64,000 nucleotides of DNA from Psychrobacter sp. I-STPA6b. Lineage in GTDB: Bacteria; Pseudomonadota; Gammaproteobacteria; Pseudomonadales; Moraxellaceae. How positions within the stretch are numbered: position 1 is the stretch's first letter; each line of letters begins with the position of its first letter. The notes beneath the pieces were generated by a model. It saw nothing but the letters and a program-made list of their open reading frames with translations, was not told where the DNA came from and ran no database searches. Made by a program: the position numbers and the translations under genes. This document shows positions 56,655 to 64,000 of the stretch, piece after piece. The stretch is taken from contig NZ_VEWM01000080.1 in the NCBI RefSeq assembly GCF_020662265.1, positions 1 to 64,000 on the forward strand, in the 5' to 3' direction.

Positions 56655-57425
56655 ATGTCAGCCAGCTCAATAAATGATACCTCTGATAATCGCTATATTA
56701 TCTGTATGAAATGGGGAACAAAATATGGGGCTGAGTATGTCAATCGCCTATATAACATGGTCAAGCGTCACCTAAGCTTAGACTTCCAGATGGTCTGTCT
56801 AACAGATGACGTCACTGGTATTGACCCTGCGGTGCAATGCTACCCCATTCCTGAGCTAAATCTTCCCGAAGGACTGCCAGAGCGTGGCTGGAAAAAACTT
56901 ACCACCTTTAAACCAGAATTGTACGACTTACAGGGAACGGCATTATTCTTAGACATTGATATTGTCATTGTTGATAATATTGACTGCTTTTTTACCCATC
57001 AAGCCGAGCATGAAGATAGCGTTATGATTATTCGTGACTGGAAAAAACCATGGCGAATGGTCGGTAATAGCTCTGTTTACCGCTTTAAAGTGGGACAAAA
57101 CACCTACCCTAACTTACTCAGCAATTTTGAAAAAAACTTTGATAGTATTCGCAAACAAGTTCGTCATGAGCAGGCTTATTTATCCAATTATTTACGAGAG
57201 CATCATCACTTAGAATATTGGGATGGCTCATGGTGTGTCAGCTTTAAATATCACTGTATCCAACCATTCCCACTCAGCTTTATCAAAGCCCCTCGCCTTC
57301 CTGATGGTGCAAAAATCATCATCTTTCATGGAGAAGTTAATCCACCTGATGCCATCAAAGGTGGTGGTGGTAAATGGTATCGCCATGTCAAAGCCAGTAA
57401 ATGGTTAGAAACATATTGGCGTTAA
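56655..57425 (+). CDS. Glycosyltransferase with DxD motif (LOS cluster)
   Basis: 256 residues, GT-A fold with ALFLDIDIVIVDNIDCF (D100-x-D102, metal and nucleotide-sugar binding), YIICMKWGTKYGAEYVNRLY and a tail resembling the GT8/GT32-type enzymes (IIIFHGEVNPPDAI). Acts on the cytoplasmic face by adding a sugar to LOS or a surface glycan; donor and acceptor unknown. AAGGAACGG precedes the ATG. 114 bases after the acyltransferase. Confidence 0.82.
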   Translation: MSASSINDTSDNRYIICMKWGTKYGAEYVNRLYNMVKRHLSLDFQMVCLTDDVTGIDPAVQCYPIPELNLPEGLPERGWKKLTTFKPELYDLQGTALFLDIDIVIVDNIDCFFTHQAEHEDSVMIIRDWKKPWRMVGNSSVYRFKVGQNTYPNLLSNFEKNFDSIRKQVRHEQAYLSNYLREHHHLEYWDGSWCVSFKYHCIQPFPLSFIKAPRLPDGAKIIIFHGEVNPPDAIKGGGGKWYRHVKASKWLETYWR

Positions 57426-57666
57426 TAAACCATAATATAGCTCATCACCCCCAATAAAATATGAAAACCTGATATACTCGTTATCTGATATATTTAATGA
57501 TATTAATGATTAAAAACTATAATCAATATTATATATATTAAGATCTGTTGAGCCTTTACTCTATTAAGATAAATTTTTCTCAATTTTTCCTATATAAATA
57601 AAAGTTCAACCACCTTTATACTCATTTAGAAATAATTTATTCACTCATAATAATGCTAAAAATACT

Positions 57667-58425
57667 ATGGTAAAACGTAAAAGAAGCAAATTTGAAAACT
57701 TCTTTAATCTTAATCGTTATCGCAAACGCCAAGGCGCTACTGTCATCTCACAGCAACTGGCAGAAGTAGACTATGAACAACTTAAAACTACCATCATCAC
57801 TGGTGAGCCTGTTGAAAACTTCCAATCATTAATGATAAAAGACCTTAATGAACATTTAGAACATCTCAAGCTCAATTTTATCGGACAGCCTGAAATTTGT
57901 TATTACCATGCCAAGCTGATTGTCCTTATTCGCCGAGAAGCACAAACTAAGCAAAACTTTGCACGCTTTAATGAGTTGTGGCATCAGCAAGCTGATTTTT
58001 TACTAGAACACCTCAACATGCGCTGGCTAATATCAGCCTGTGATACATTTATTGACCACAGTGATGACGAAACACTAAAAGCTATCTTATTAAATGCCGT
58101 CACCATGATAAACACCATCAAACTATATGAAACAGAGTATTTTTTGCTAAACCTGCAAGATACAACTCCCGCAGACTATGTGCCAAAGCAACTACACAAA
58201 GCACAGCACTGTTTTAATTTATTTGATGAATTACCTAGCTTTCGAGTCGGCGTTGATGATACTTTGCGTAATATGCGCTGGCGTATGGATGAAATCACTC
58301 AAGATCATCCATTAGCGCATAAAATTTTAACTCATATTTTTGATGTGGTGAATACACAAGGCAGTGTGTATACTCGTTTTCGTGCGTGTCATCACAAACC
58401 TAGAAATGCTTGGTGGAGTGAATAA
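57667..58425 (+). CDS. Hypothetical protein in LOS cluster (252 aa)
   Basis: Starts MVKRKRSKFENFFNLNRYRK: basic N-terminus, otherwise all-helical, soluble, His/Leu/Asp-rich, with YYHAKLIVLIRREAQTKQNF. No glycosyltransferase, kinase or methyltransferase motif is visible. Its stop overlaps the next start (TAATGA), so it is translationally coupled to the 299-residue gene and probably works with it. Function unknown. Confidence 0.6.
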   Translation: MVKRKRSKFENFFNLNRYRKRQGATVISQQLAEVDYEQLKTTIITGEPVENFQSLMIKDLNEHLEHLKLNFIGQPEICYYHAKLIVLIRREAQTKQNFARFNELWHQQADFLLEHLNMRWLISACDTFIDHSDDETLKAILLNAVTMINTIKLYETEYFLLNLQDTTPADYVPKQLHKAQHCFNLFDELPSFRVGVDDTLRNMRWRMDEITQDHPLAHKILTHIFDVVNTQGSVYTRFRACHHKPRNAWWSE

Positions 58426-59324
58426 TGAGCCAGCGCCAGACACAACAGCCTCAGCCCATCACCACCTTGACTTATCATATTGATAATCAACCCTACTCTA
58501 TTAAAACCATTTGTCACCCACAAAGCCAGCTCAGTCTATTACAAAGCCAACAACCAACCCCCGAAGCCATTAATATTTACGCATCAGGGGCATCTATTGA
58601 GCAGGTTGACTTTTCAATACAACGATGCCAAACACCTGCTATCTTTGTGAATGGCAGTATTACATTGACCGAAAAACACTCATTCTCTCAGATTTATGCT
58701 TATGTCATCACTGATGCCAGATTTGTCCAAAATGGGCTAGATGTTTTACGGCAACACTATCAAGGACAACCTCTCTATCTGACTCAGCCAGTATTAGAAG
58801 CACTTATCACCCATCTGCCCAATTTAGTGACACAATATCATACTCGTATCTGTGTTATTTTTGCCGTTGATCGTCCATTGCTACCACCACCCGATAGCTT
58901 ATGGCAAAAACTGTGCTCTAAATGGCTTGAAAAACGTAAAAGAATTGCATTAGAGCAAATACAAAATTCTTTTGCCTTTGTCATCGAGTCACAACATACT
59001 CCAGTTTTGGGGGTATCTTTGGACATACGACACGGATTCGTGGAGGCAGGAACGGTTGCTTATGTCGCTTGCCAGCTTGCCTTTAGCATGGGTTCAACTG
59101 CCATTCATATTTTTGGTGTGGATTTGCTTAACCATAACCAACCCAGATTTTATGAAAGTCCACAAAAAAATGCACCTTGCAAATTAGACAAAGCCATTTA
59201 TAATCGAATCGCACCTTCTTTTGCACTGTTAGCAACAACCTATGCACAGCATCAGGTCAGTATTTATAATCACTCTCCCATTTCAAAAGACTTATTAACT
59301 GGTTTAATTTATGCCGACGACTAG
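58425..59324 (+). CDS. Putative LOS-modifying protein with Rossmann/sialyltransferase-like features (299 aa)
   Basis: N-terminal Gly-loop INIYASGASIEQVDFS followed by CQTPAIFVNGSI, the layout of CST-I/GT42-type sialyltransferases and of DUF115 proteins (a G-x-G/S-P/A-S loop then a strand). The conserved later piece AFSMGSTAIHIFGVDLLNHN also fits such families. The precise activity cannot be read off. Overlaps the following gene by 14 bases and the preceding one by 1, i.e. tightly coupled. Confidence 0.62.
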   Translation: MSQRQTQQPQPITTLTYHIDNQPYSIKTICHPQSQLSLLQSQQPTPEAINIYASGASIEQVDFSIQRCQTPAIFVNGSITLTEKHSFSQIYAYVITDARFVQNGLDVLRQHYQGQPLYLTQPVLEALITHLPNLVTQYHTRICVIFAVDRPLLPPPDSLWQKLCSKWLEKRKRIALEQIQNSFAFVIESQHTPVLGVSLDIRHGFVEAGTVAYVACQLAFSMGSTAIHIFGVDLLNHNQPRFYESPQKNAPCKLDKAIYNRIAPSFALLATTYAQHQVSIYNHSPISKDLLTGLIYADD

Positions 59325-60030
59325 CGTACTGCTTCCTGACAGCTTAACCTTTTCTGGTGATAGCATACTTGTCGACCATCATGACCAAAACTTCTTGGTC
59401 TGTTGTTTTTATACACCTAACTATCAACAACATGCACAGCAATTAAAGCAGTCACTAGACAATCTTAACATCAATCACTATTTACAAAGTGTTCCTGACC
59501 AAGGCTACTGGGAAGCTAATACTCGAATCAAACCCTATTTTTTGCAACACTGCCTGACACGCTTTGCCAATAAAAACATCTTATATTTAGATGCTGATGC
59601 CGTTGTTAAACGCCCATTAGATTATTTTGAAAATATTGATACAGACATTGCTGTTTATGAAACGCATCGAGCAAAAGGTATGTCACATGACTATCTAACA
59701 GGTACGATATTTTTACGTCAGACACCAGCCACACATGATCTAGTTGAAAAATGGTGTATGGCACAACAACCAGAGAAAAAAACTCAAGTAGACCAAGATA
59801 GCTTTGATAGCGCCATGCAACAAATGAAAGCACAGCTTAGTATCGAACCATTGCCTCTTGGCTATATCAAAATCTTTGATAAAGACTACTCAGGTACAGT
59901 ATATATCGAGCAGTATCAAGCCAGCCGTGGACAAACCAAACTACGCCGCCAGCGCATACGCCGACGCAATCAAATACTAGCAGGTGTTGTGATTATTCTG
60001 ATTATCATCACTGCTCTAAAAATATTCTAA
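59311..60030 (+). CDS. DxD glycosyltransferase with C-terminal membrane anchor
   Basis: 239 residues. GT-A motifs NILYLDADAVVKRPLDYF (D94-x-D96) and the DYLTGTIFLRQT element typical of nucleotide-diphospho-sugar transferases. A basic hinge (RGQTKLRRQRIRRRNQ) leads into a single C-terminal helix (~218-238, ILAGVVIILIIITALKIF), making it tail-anchored with the catalytic domain in the cytoplasm. Overlaps the previous gene by 14 bases. Donor and acceptor unknown. Confidence 0.8.
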   Translation: MPTTSVLLPDSLTFSGDSILVDHHDQNFLVCCFYTPNYQQHAQQLKQSLDNLNINHYLQSVPDQGYWEANTRIKPYFLQHCLTRFANKNILYLDADAVVKRPLDYFENIDTDIAVYETHRAKGMSHDYLTGTIFLRQTPATHDLVEKWCMAQQPEKKTQVDQDSFDSAMQQMKAQLSIEPLPLGYIKIFDKDYSGTVYIEQYQASRGQTKLRRQRIRRRNQILAGVVIILIIITALKIF

Positions 60031-60082
60031 AATATTATCTAGACACTACTAATTAGTATAAGAAGACTCAAGGATATTATTC

Positions 60083-61162
60083 ATGCCTCAAACTTCAGTA
60101 TTATCCCAGCTTAACGCCAACATTACTGAACAAAACCGTCCTGCCACTCATGATAATGCATTGGCATTTTGTGTTGATAATAACTACTTGCCTTATGCCT
60201 TATTTGTCGCTCATCAATTTATAGCACATCATCCAGACAATCCTTGTGATATTTGTATTTGTTTACCAGATATCAGTCAAATCCCTCAACACTTGCTATC
60301 TTCAAGTATTCGCTTTGTCGAGCTACAAATAGAAGGTATGGATAATCTGCCTGTTGGACGACTAAGCTTAGCAGCCTATCATCGTTTATTTTTACCACAG
60401 CTTTTTGCTGAGGATTATGATTATATTATTTATCTTGATGCTGATGCCTATATCATGCGTCCTTTTTATACACAGATTATGCAACTGATACAAAGTTATC
60501 CAGAAGACTTTAGTGTGGCCGCTGCAGCTGATGTCATGGAGCTAAAACTACAAATTACTCCTAGTAGAAAATTTAGCAAAGTTGAAAGCTACGTTCTCAA
60601 ATATCACCAACATAAGCATTTATACCGAAACTCTGGGGTCTTAATTCTTAATACCAAAAACTACCGTCAACAAGATGTCTTACCCAGAGTGTTTGGCTAT
60701 GCTTTTGAGCATATCAACGAGCTACAGTGCCATGACCAGTCTGCACTCAATGGAGCATTGCTTCATGAGATAGCAATTCTACCTTTTATGTTCAACTGGC
60801 AAGTACATAGCCTAACTTATGAGCTAACCGATGAATTTAAGCCTTATATCATTCATTTTATTGGTAATAATAAGCCTTGGCGCTTAACCAACCGCTATAC
60901 ACAGCCCTTTCAAGAGAGTTATCAACAATTTATTGAAAAAAACTTCCCAAAACAAGAGTTTTCAGTTTATACAGAATATGAAAAACGACAAAAACAACCT
61001 AAATATGACAACTCAATACGAGAGCTTATTTCACAAAAAAATATTTTATTTCAAAACTTTATTGATAATAAAAGATCATGGTTACCTTATAGTATAAAAA
61101 ACAGCAAGGTTAGAAACTTGTTAAAATTACCTTCATTCACAGGATGTAATACAAAACTCTAA
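60083..61162 (+). CDS. Glycosyltransferase family 8 protein
   Basis: 359 residues. Clear GT8 layout: AFCVDNNYLPYALFVAHQFI start, DYDYIIYLDADAYIMRPF (D119-x-D121), NSGVLILNTKNYR, CHDQSALNGALL and IIHFIGNNKPW with the retained H-x-x-G. Retaining transferase, probably galactosyl or glucosyl, typical for LPS/LOS core. CAAGGATATT precedes the ATG; it follows the previous gene after 52 bases. Confidence 0.9.
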   Translation: MPQTSVLSQLNANITEQNRPATHDNALAFCVDNNYLPYALFVAHQFIAHHPDNPCDICICLPDISQIPQHLLSSSIRFVELQIEGMDNLPVGRLSLAAYHRLFLPQLFAEDYDYIIYLDADAYIMRPFYTQIMQLIQSYPEDFSVAAAADVMELKLQITPSRKFSKVESYVLKYHQHKHLYRNSGVLILNTKNYRQQDVLPRVFGYAFEHINELQCHDQSALNGALLHEIAILPFMFNWQVHSLTYELTDEFKPYIIHFIGNNKPWRLTNRYTQPFQESYQQFIEKNFPKQEFSVYTEYEKRQKQPKYDNSIRELISQKNILFQNFIDNKRSWLPYSIKNSKVRNLLKLPSFTGCNTKL

Positions 61163-61185
61163 ACTAATTATTAAACTGGAGATTA

Positions 61186-62526
61186 ATGTTGTCACAACCT
61201 AATATATTAAAATCAGAAAGTAATAATATTCTTTTTTCTTATCATCGCTTAGATTGTATTGGAGGTATAGAAACTCGGCTAATAGATGAATTTGATTATT
61301 TACAGAGGCAAAATTTTCAAGTTTTTTTCTTAACCAATAAAAACCGTTGTGATCCACAAGTTTGTGAGATATTCTCACACTGCCAATTTATCACTATTGA
61401 TATTGATAATATCTCTTATGCACCTGATTTTATTAAACTAGTTGATAGTACTATCAATGCTATAGAAATACATGGTATCACTCTAGTTAGTATTCATGCC
61501 CTTGATCTATTTACCTTAGCCACTGTCATGGCAGCTCAAATATGCAAAGTTCCAGTGATTGCAACTGTACATGGTGTTATTGATATTTATCGACAACCTT
61601 TTTATCAAATACTTATTCAACAGTTTACTAATAAAAGCTTCAGCCAGCTCATCTTTGTATCTAAAACCACACAGAACTTAGGAGCACATATTGGCTCTTG
61701 CCAGTCATACTTGATACCAAATTTGATTAATCTTGATAAATATCAATTTCATAATCAGGATGAACAAAATGGCTGGCTCATTGTAAGCCGTATTAGCCAT
61801 GAAAAATTCCCTTCAATTATGGCTTTTTTAAAAGCCGCAGAGACCTGTAATATCAATAAAGTTAGCATTGCTGGGGGAGGTAACCCAGAAGCTCTACAAC
61901 AACGTATAATACAAGCTAACATAACAATAACCATTGAATTTTTAGGAGAACGTACTGATATTGCCACATTAATCCCTCAATATGAAGGGATTGCTGGTAT
62001 GGCACGTGTGGCATTGGAGGGTCTTGCCTGTAAAAAGCCTGTCTGTATTATTTCTCCTGAGGGTACATTAAAAGGCTTAGTAATGCCTAATAACTTTATG
62101 CGATTAAAAGATTATAACTTCACTGGAAAGTCATTATTAACAATTTCAGAAAATGATTTTGTAAACCAACTACAGAATCTACGCCCAAAAGATATTCAAA
62201 CAAATTATGAGTTATTAAATCAGCATTTATCTACTAAAAAGTGGCTGGAATATATACCTATCTATAAAAAAGCTAGTTTTATTGACAATCCTGAACTAGA
62301 GGCGTTATATCATAAAATTGCTTACTATGCTCCTATGTTACAAACCCCATTTGAAAAGGATGAGTTCTTTCATCAATTATTTATAGAAACACTCAGACAA
62401 TTTGAATTAAAAGAAGTTGAAAACAGCTGGTGGTTACACAAACAAGATAATGATTTATTTAAATCTTATCCAAGTCCATTTTCACCGAGAAAAAAAGAAA
62501 AGTTTTATAAGAAACTATTGAAATAA
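61186..62526 (+). CDS. Glycosyltransferase family 4-like protein
   Basis: 446 residues, GT-B fold. N-terminal domain with GGIETRLIDEFDYLQ (Gly-Gly-x-E loop), VIATVHGVIDIY, then the C-terminal nucleotide-sugar domain (WLIVSRISHEKFPSIM, VSIAGGGNPEAL, VALEGLACKKPVCII, where the E-x7-type motif is present in shortened form). The ~100-residue C-terminal extension is Lys-rich. TGGAG precedes the ATG. Low GC compared with aspS suggests that the distal LOS genes have a separate history. Confidence 0.85.
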   Translation: MLSQPNILKSESNNILFSYHRLDCIGGIETRLIDEFDYLQRQNFQVFFLTNKNRCDPQVCEIFSHCQFITIDIDNISYAPDFIKLVDSTINAIEIHGITLVSIHALDLFTLATVMAAQICKVPVIATVHGVIDIYRQPFYQILIQQFTNKSFSQLIFVSKTTQNLGAHIGSCQSYLIPNLINLDKYQFHNQDEQNGWLIVSRISHEKFPSIMAFLKAAETCNINKVSIAGGGNPEALQQRIIQANITITIEFLGERTDIATLIPQYEGIAGMARVALEGLACKKPVCIISPEGTLKGLVMPNNFMRLKDYNFTGKSLLTISENDFVNQLQNLRPKDIQTNYELLNQHLSTKKWLEYIPIYKKASFIDNPELEALYHKIAYYAPMLQTPFEKDEFFHQLFIETLRQFELKEVENSWWLHKQDNDLFKSYPSPFSPRKKEKFYKKLLK

Positions 62527-62537
62527 GATGAGCATAT

Positions 62538-62646
62538 CTATAGTCAATTTAAGATAATACTGTTACAAGGAAAACGAGCGAAGGTGTACAAGTAGTACTG
62601 AGAGCGAGTTTGACGATGTAACAGTTTTGTATTGAGCCGACTATAG
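62538..62646. repeat. Dispersed palindrome-ended repeat, copy 2 (~109 bp)
   Basis: CTATAGTC at the left and GACTATAG at the right are inverted. ACTGTTACA and TGTAACAGT form a second inverted pair inside. The 59-base core from CAAGG to GTAACAG has the same length as in copy 1 (17805-17911). It separates the GT4 gene from the GT39 gene. Confidence 0.7.
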
Positions 62647-62741
62647 CTACAACCAAACTACACTTAGATTAATATACAAATAGTTTCAGAAATAGCTAAT
62701 AATTCAACTCCGTTAAAGTCTACTAGTAAGGCTTATGTATT

Positions 62742-64000
62742 ATGATATCTGGTCAACAATCGACTAAACGAAGTAGTATGCACTCTCGTAAACCTTGGCA
62801 TTATTTTCTATTTTTCTTAAGCATTTACTTCACCATCTGGGTAGTTGCTCCAACCTTACTTGCCAGCAGTGTGCCACTAGATGTCAGTGAGGGCGTAAAT
62901 TGGGGCAGTGAGTGGCAGTGGGGATATTATAAGCATCCTCCACTTTCGTCATGGGTTTTGTATTCGTTTTATGCATTGTTTGGACATCTAGGGGTATATC
63001 TACTTAGTCAGTTAACTGTCATACTGACACTGGTGCTGGTTTACGCTCTGACAACCAAGTTATGGTCAAAAACAACAGCTTATCTGGCAGTTTTATTTAC
63101 CCTATTGATATTGTACTATGGCTATCCTAGCCTAGAGTTTAACCATAATGTCGCTCAGTTTCCGATTTGGGTGGGCTTATGTTTGTGTTTTTTTAATGCC
63201 GTCACCCGCCAGCGTTTATCTGACTGGCTATGGGTGGGTGTAATTGGTGGCATTGGTATGCTCACCAAATACAGTGTGATTTTTTTATTACTTCCCATGG
63301 CGTTATATCTGCTTTACCCAAAACAATGGCACTTACTAAAAAGCCCTTATCCGTGGCTGTCTGCACTGGTTATGCTCGCAATTTTTTCGCCTCATTTTTA
63401 TTGGTTAATGCAACATGACTGGCTACCACTCACCTATGCACAAGGGCGTACTCATGAGGCAACCGCTTCTGCCAGTGCTATCAGCAGTCACTTTAAATTT
63501 ATTGGTTTTAGCTTAACGCAAATATTGGCTCATCTGCCATTATTAGTCATACTTCTACTAAATAGACAGCATTTGCTAAGTAGAAGCACCTATAAACAGC
63601 AATATAATCAGTCTCAACAGCTATTGTATTATTTATGGCTTGCACCATTAATGGTTTTGATTGCGCTAAATTTGTTATTAGGCATCGGCTTGCGAGATAT
63701 GTGGGGCATGCCAATGTGGGGGCTATCTGGTATTTTAGTCGCATCGTGGCTAATACCCAGCTCAAAAGTTCTGCAAAGAGTGAGTAAAATGGTGATGATA
63801 TGGCTAAGTATGGTCACTATTTTAATGATGGCTTATATCGGCTATGGTCATCAACTGCGTGATAAGCCTTCTCGTATGGACTGGTCTGAGCAAGCTCTTG
63901 CCAAAAAAGCAGAGCAAACTTGGAGTTCTGTTAGTAGTTGTCCGTTAGATAGCGTCTCTGGTGACCGATGGCTCTCTGCTCTGGTCGCAATGAATCAGCC
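62742..64000 (+). CDS. GT39-type integral membrane glycosyltransferase, partial (no stop in window)
   Basis: An open frame from ATG 62742 (MISGQQSTKRSS) runs past the window end (about 419 codons so far). Multi-pass membrane protein with many helices and the periplasmic-loop motifs LDVSEGVNWGSEWQWGYYKH and PPLSSW, the Asp/Glu and Lys-His-Pro-Pro hallmarks of GT39/ArnT-type lipid-linked sugar transferases. It would use a polyprenyl-phosphate sugar in the periplasm. A second in-frame ATG at 62778 is possible; AAGG sits ~10 bases before 62742. Confidence 0.8.
   Translation, partial: MISGQQSTKRSSMHSRKPWHYFLFFLSIYFTIWVVAPTLLASSVPLDVSEGVNWGSEWQWGYYKHPPLSSWVLYSFYALFGHLGVYLLSQLTVILTLVLVYALTTKLWSKTTAYLAVLFTLLILYYGYPSLEFNHNVAQFPIWVGLCLCFFNAVTRQRLSDWLWVGVIGGIGMLTKYSVIFLLLPMALYLLYPKQWHLLKSPYPWLSALVMLAIFSPHFYWLMQHDWLPLTYAQGRTHEATASASAISSHFKFIGFSLTQILAHLPLLVILLLNRQHLLSRSTYKQQYNQSQQLLYYLWLAPLMVLIALNLLLGIGLRDMWGMPMWGLSGILVASWLIPSSKVLQRVSKMVMIWLSMVTILMMAYIGYGHQLRDKPSRMDWSEQALAKKAEQTWSSVSSCPLDSVSGDRWLSALVAMNQ

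Overview
The window is an AT-rich gammaproteobacterial chromosome segment, most likely from the Moraxellaceae (Moraxella/Psychrobacter type). The basis is gene content: a trpG-trpD-trpC block detached from trpE, a stand-alone TrmB-like protein, CreD, a FabH-like synthase near prfA, and a lipooligosaccharide (LOS) glycosyltransferase run. The genus cannot be fixed by reading alone.

Region 1 (1-7.5 kb, all minus strand) is accessory. It begins with the first 20 codons of an IS3-type OrfA cut by the window edge. Next come a short Rhs tip carrying a predicted CAE/CxxC deaminase toxin domain and a 57-residue presumptive immunity gene, then eight further small, mostly acidic orphan genes. Scraps of Rhs core DNA lie between them near 2.4, 5.4 and 7.45 kb, one attached to a toxin tail broken by a stop codon. 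I read this as an immunity-gene bank left after repeated toxin-module replacement. About 0.95 kb without genes follows.

Region 2 (8-16 kb, plus strand) holds a TolC-like channel, a HlyD-type adaptor and two ABC-2 permeases with no ATPase gene beside them, then CreD and a small His-rich protein. Region 3 (16-35.4 kb) holds the 4.5S SRP RNA, two secreted proteins, and glnA with a sigma-54 promoter and upstream NtrC-type sites. It continues with trpGDC-smr, an MscS channel, a BtuB-like TonB receptor, purD, an ABC1-family kinase-like gene, a GIY-YIG (DUF123) protein, a TrmB-like methyltransferase, yacG, argD and a LysR regulator.

Region 4 (35.5-53.3 kb) holds dnaX, with a 13-copy 12-bp coding minisatellite, then a DJ-1/PfpI protein, lysS, a Cys-rich lipoprotein, prfA, a FabH-like synthase, pnuC with a NadR-type ribosylnicotinamide kinase, small hypotheticals, hrpA and a SohB-type protease without its usual membrane anchor. 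Region 5 (53.7-64 kb, plus strand) starts with aspS and a lipid A acyltransferase and continues into a LOS-type cluster: three nucleotide-sugar transferases with DxD motifs, two unrecognised proteins, a GT4-type glycosyltransferase, and a GT39-type membrane glycosyltransferase that runs off the end.

Two copies of a roughly 108-bp palindrome-ended dispersed repeat (17805-17911 and 62538-62646) were found. No tRNA, 5S/16S/23S rRNA, CRISPR array or prophage was seen.
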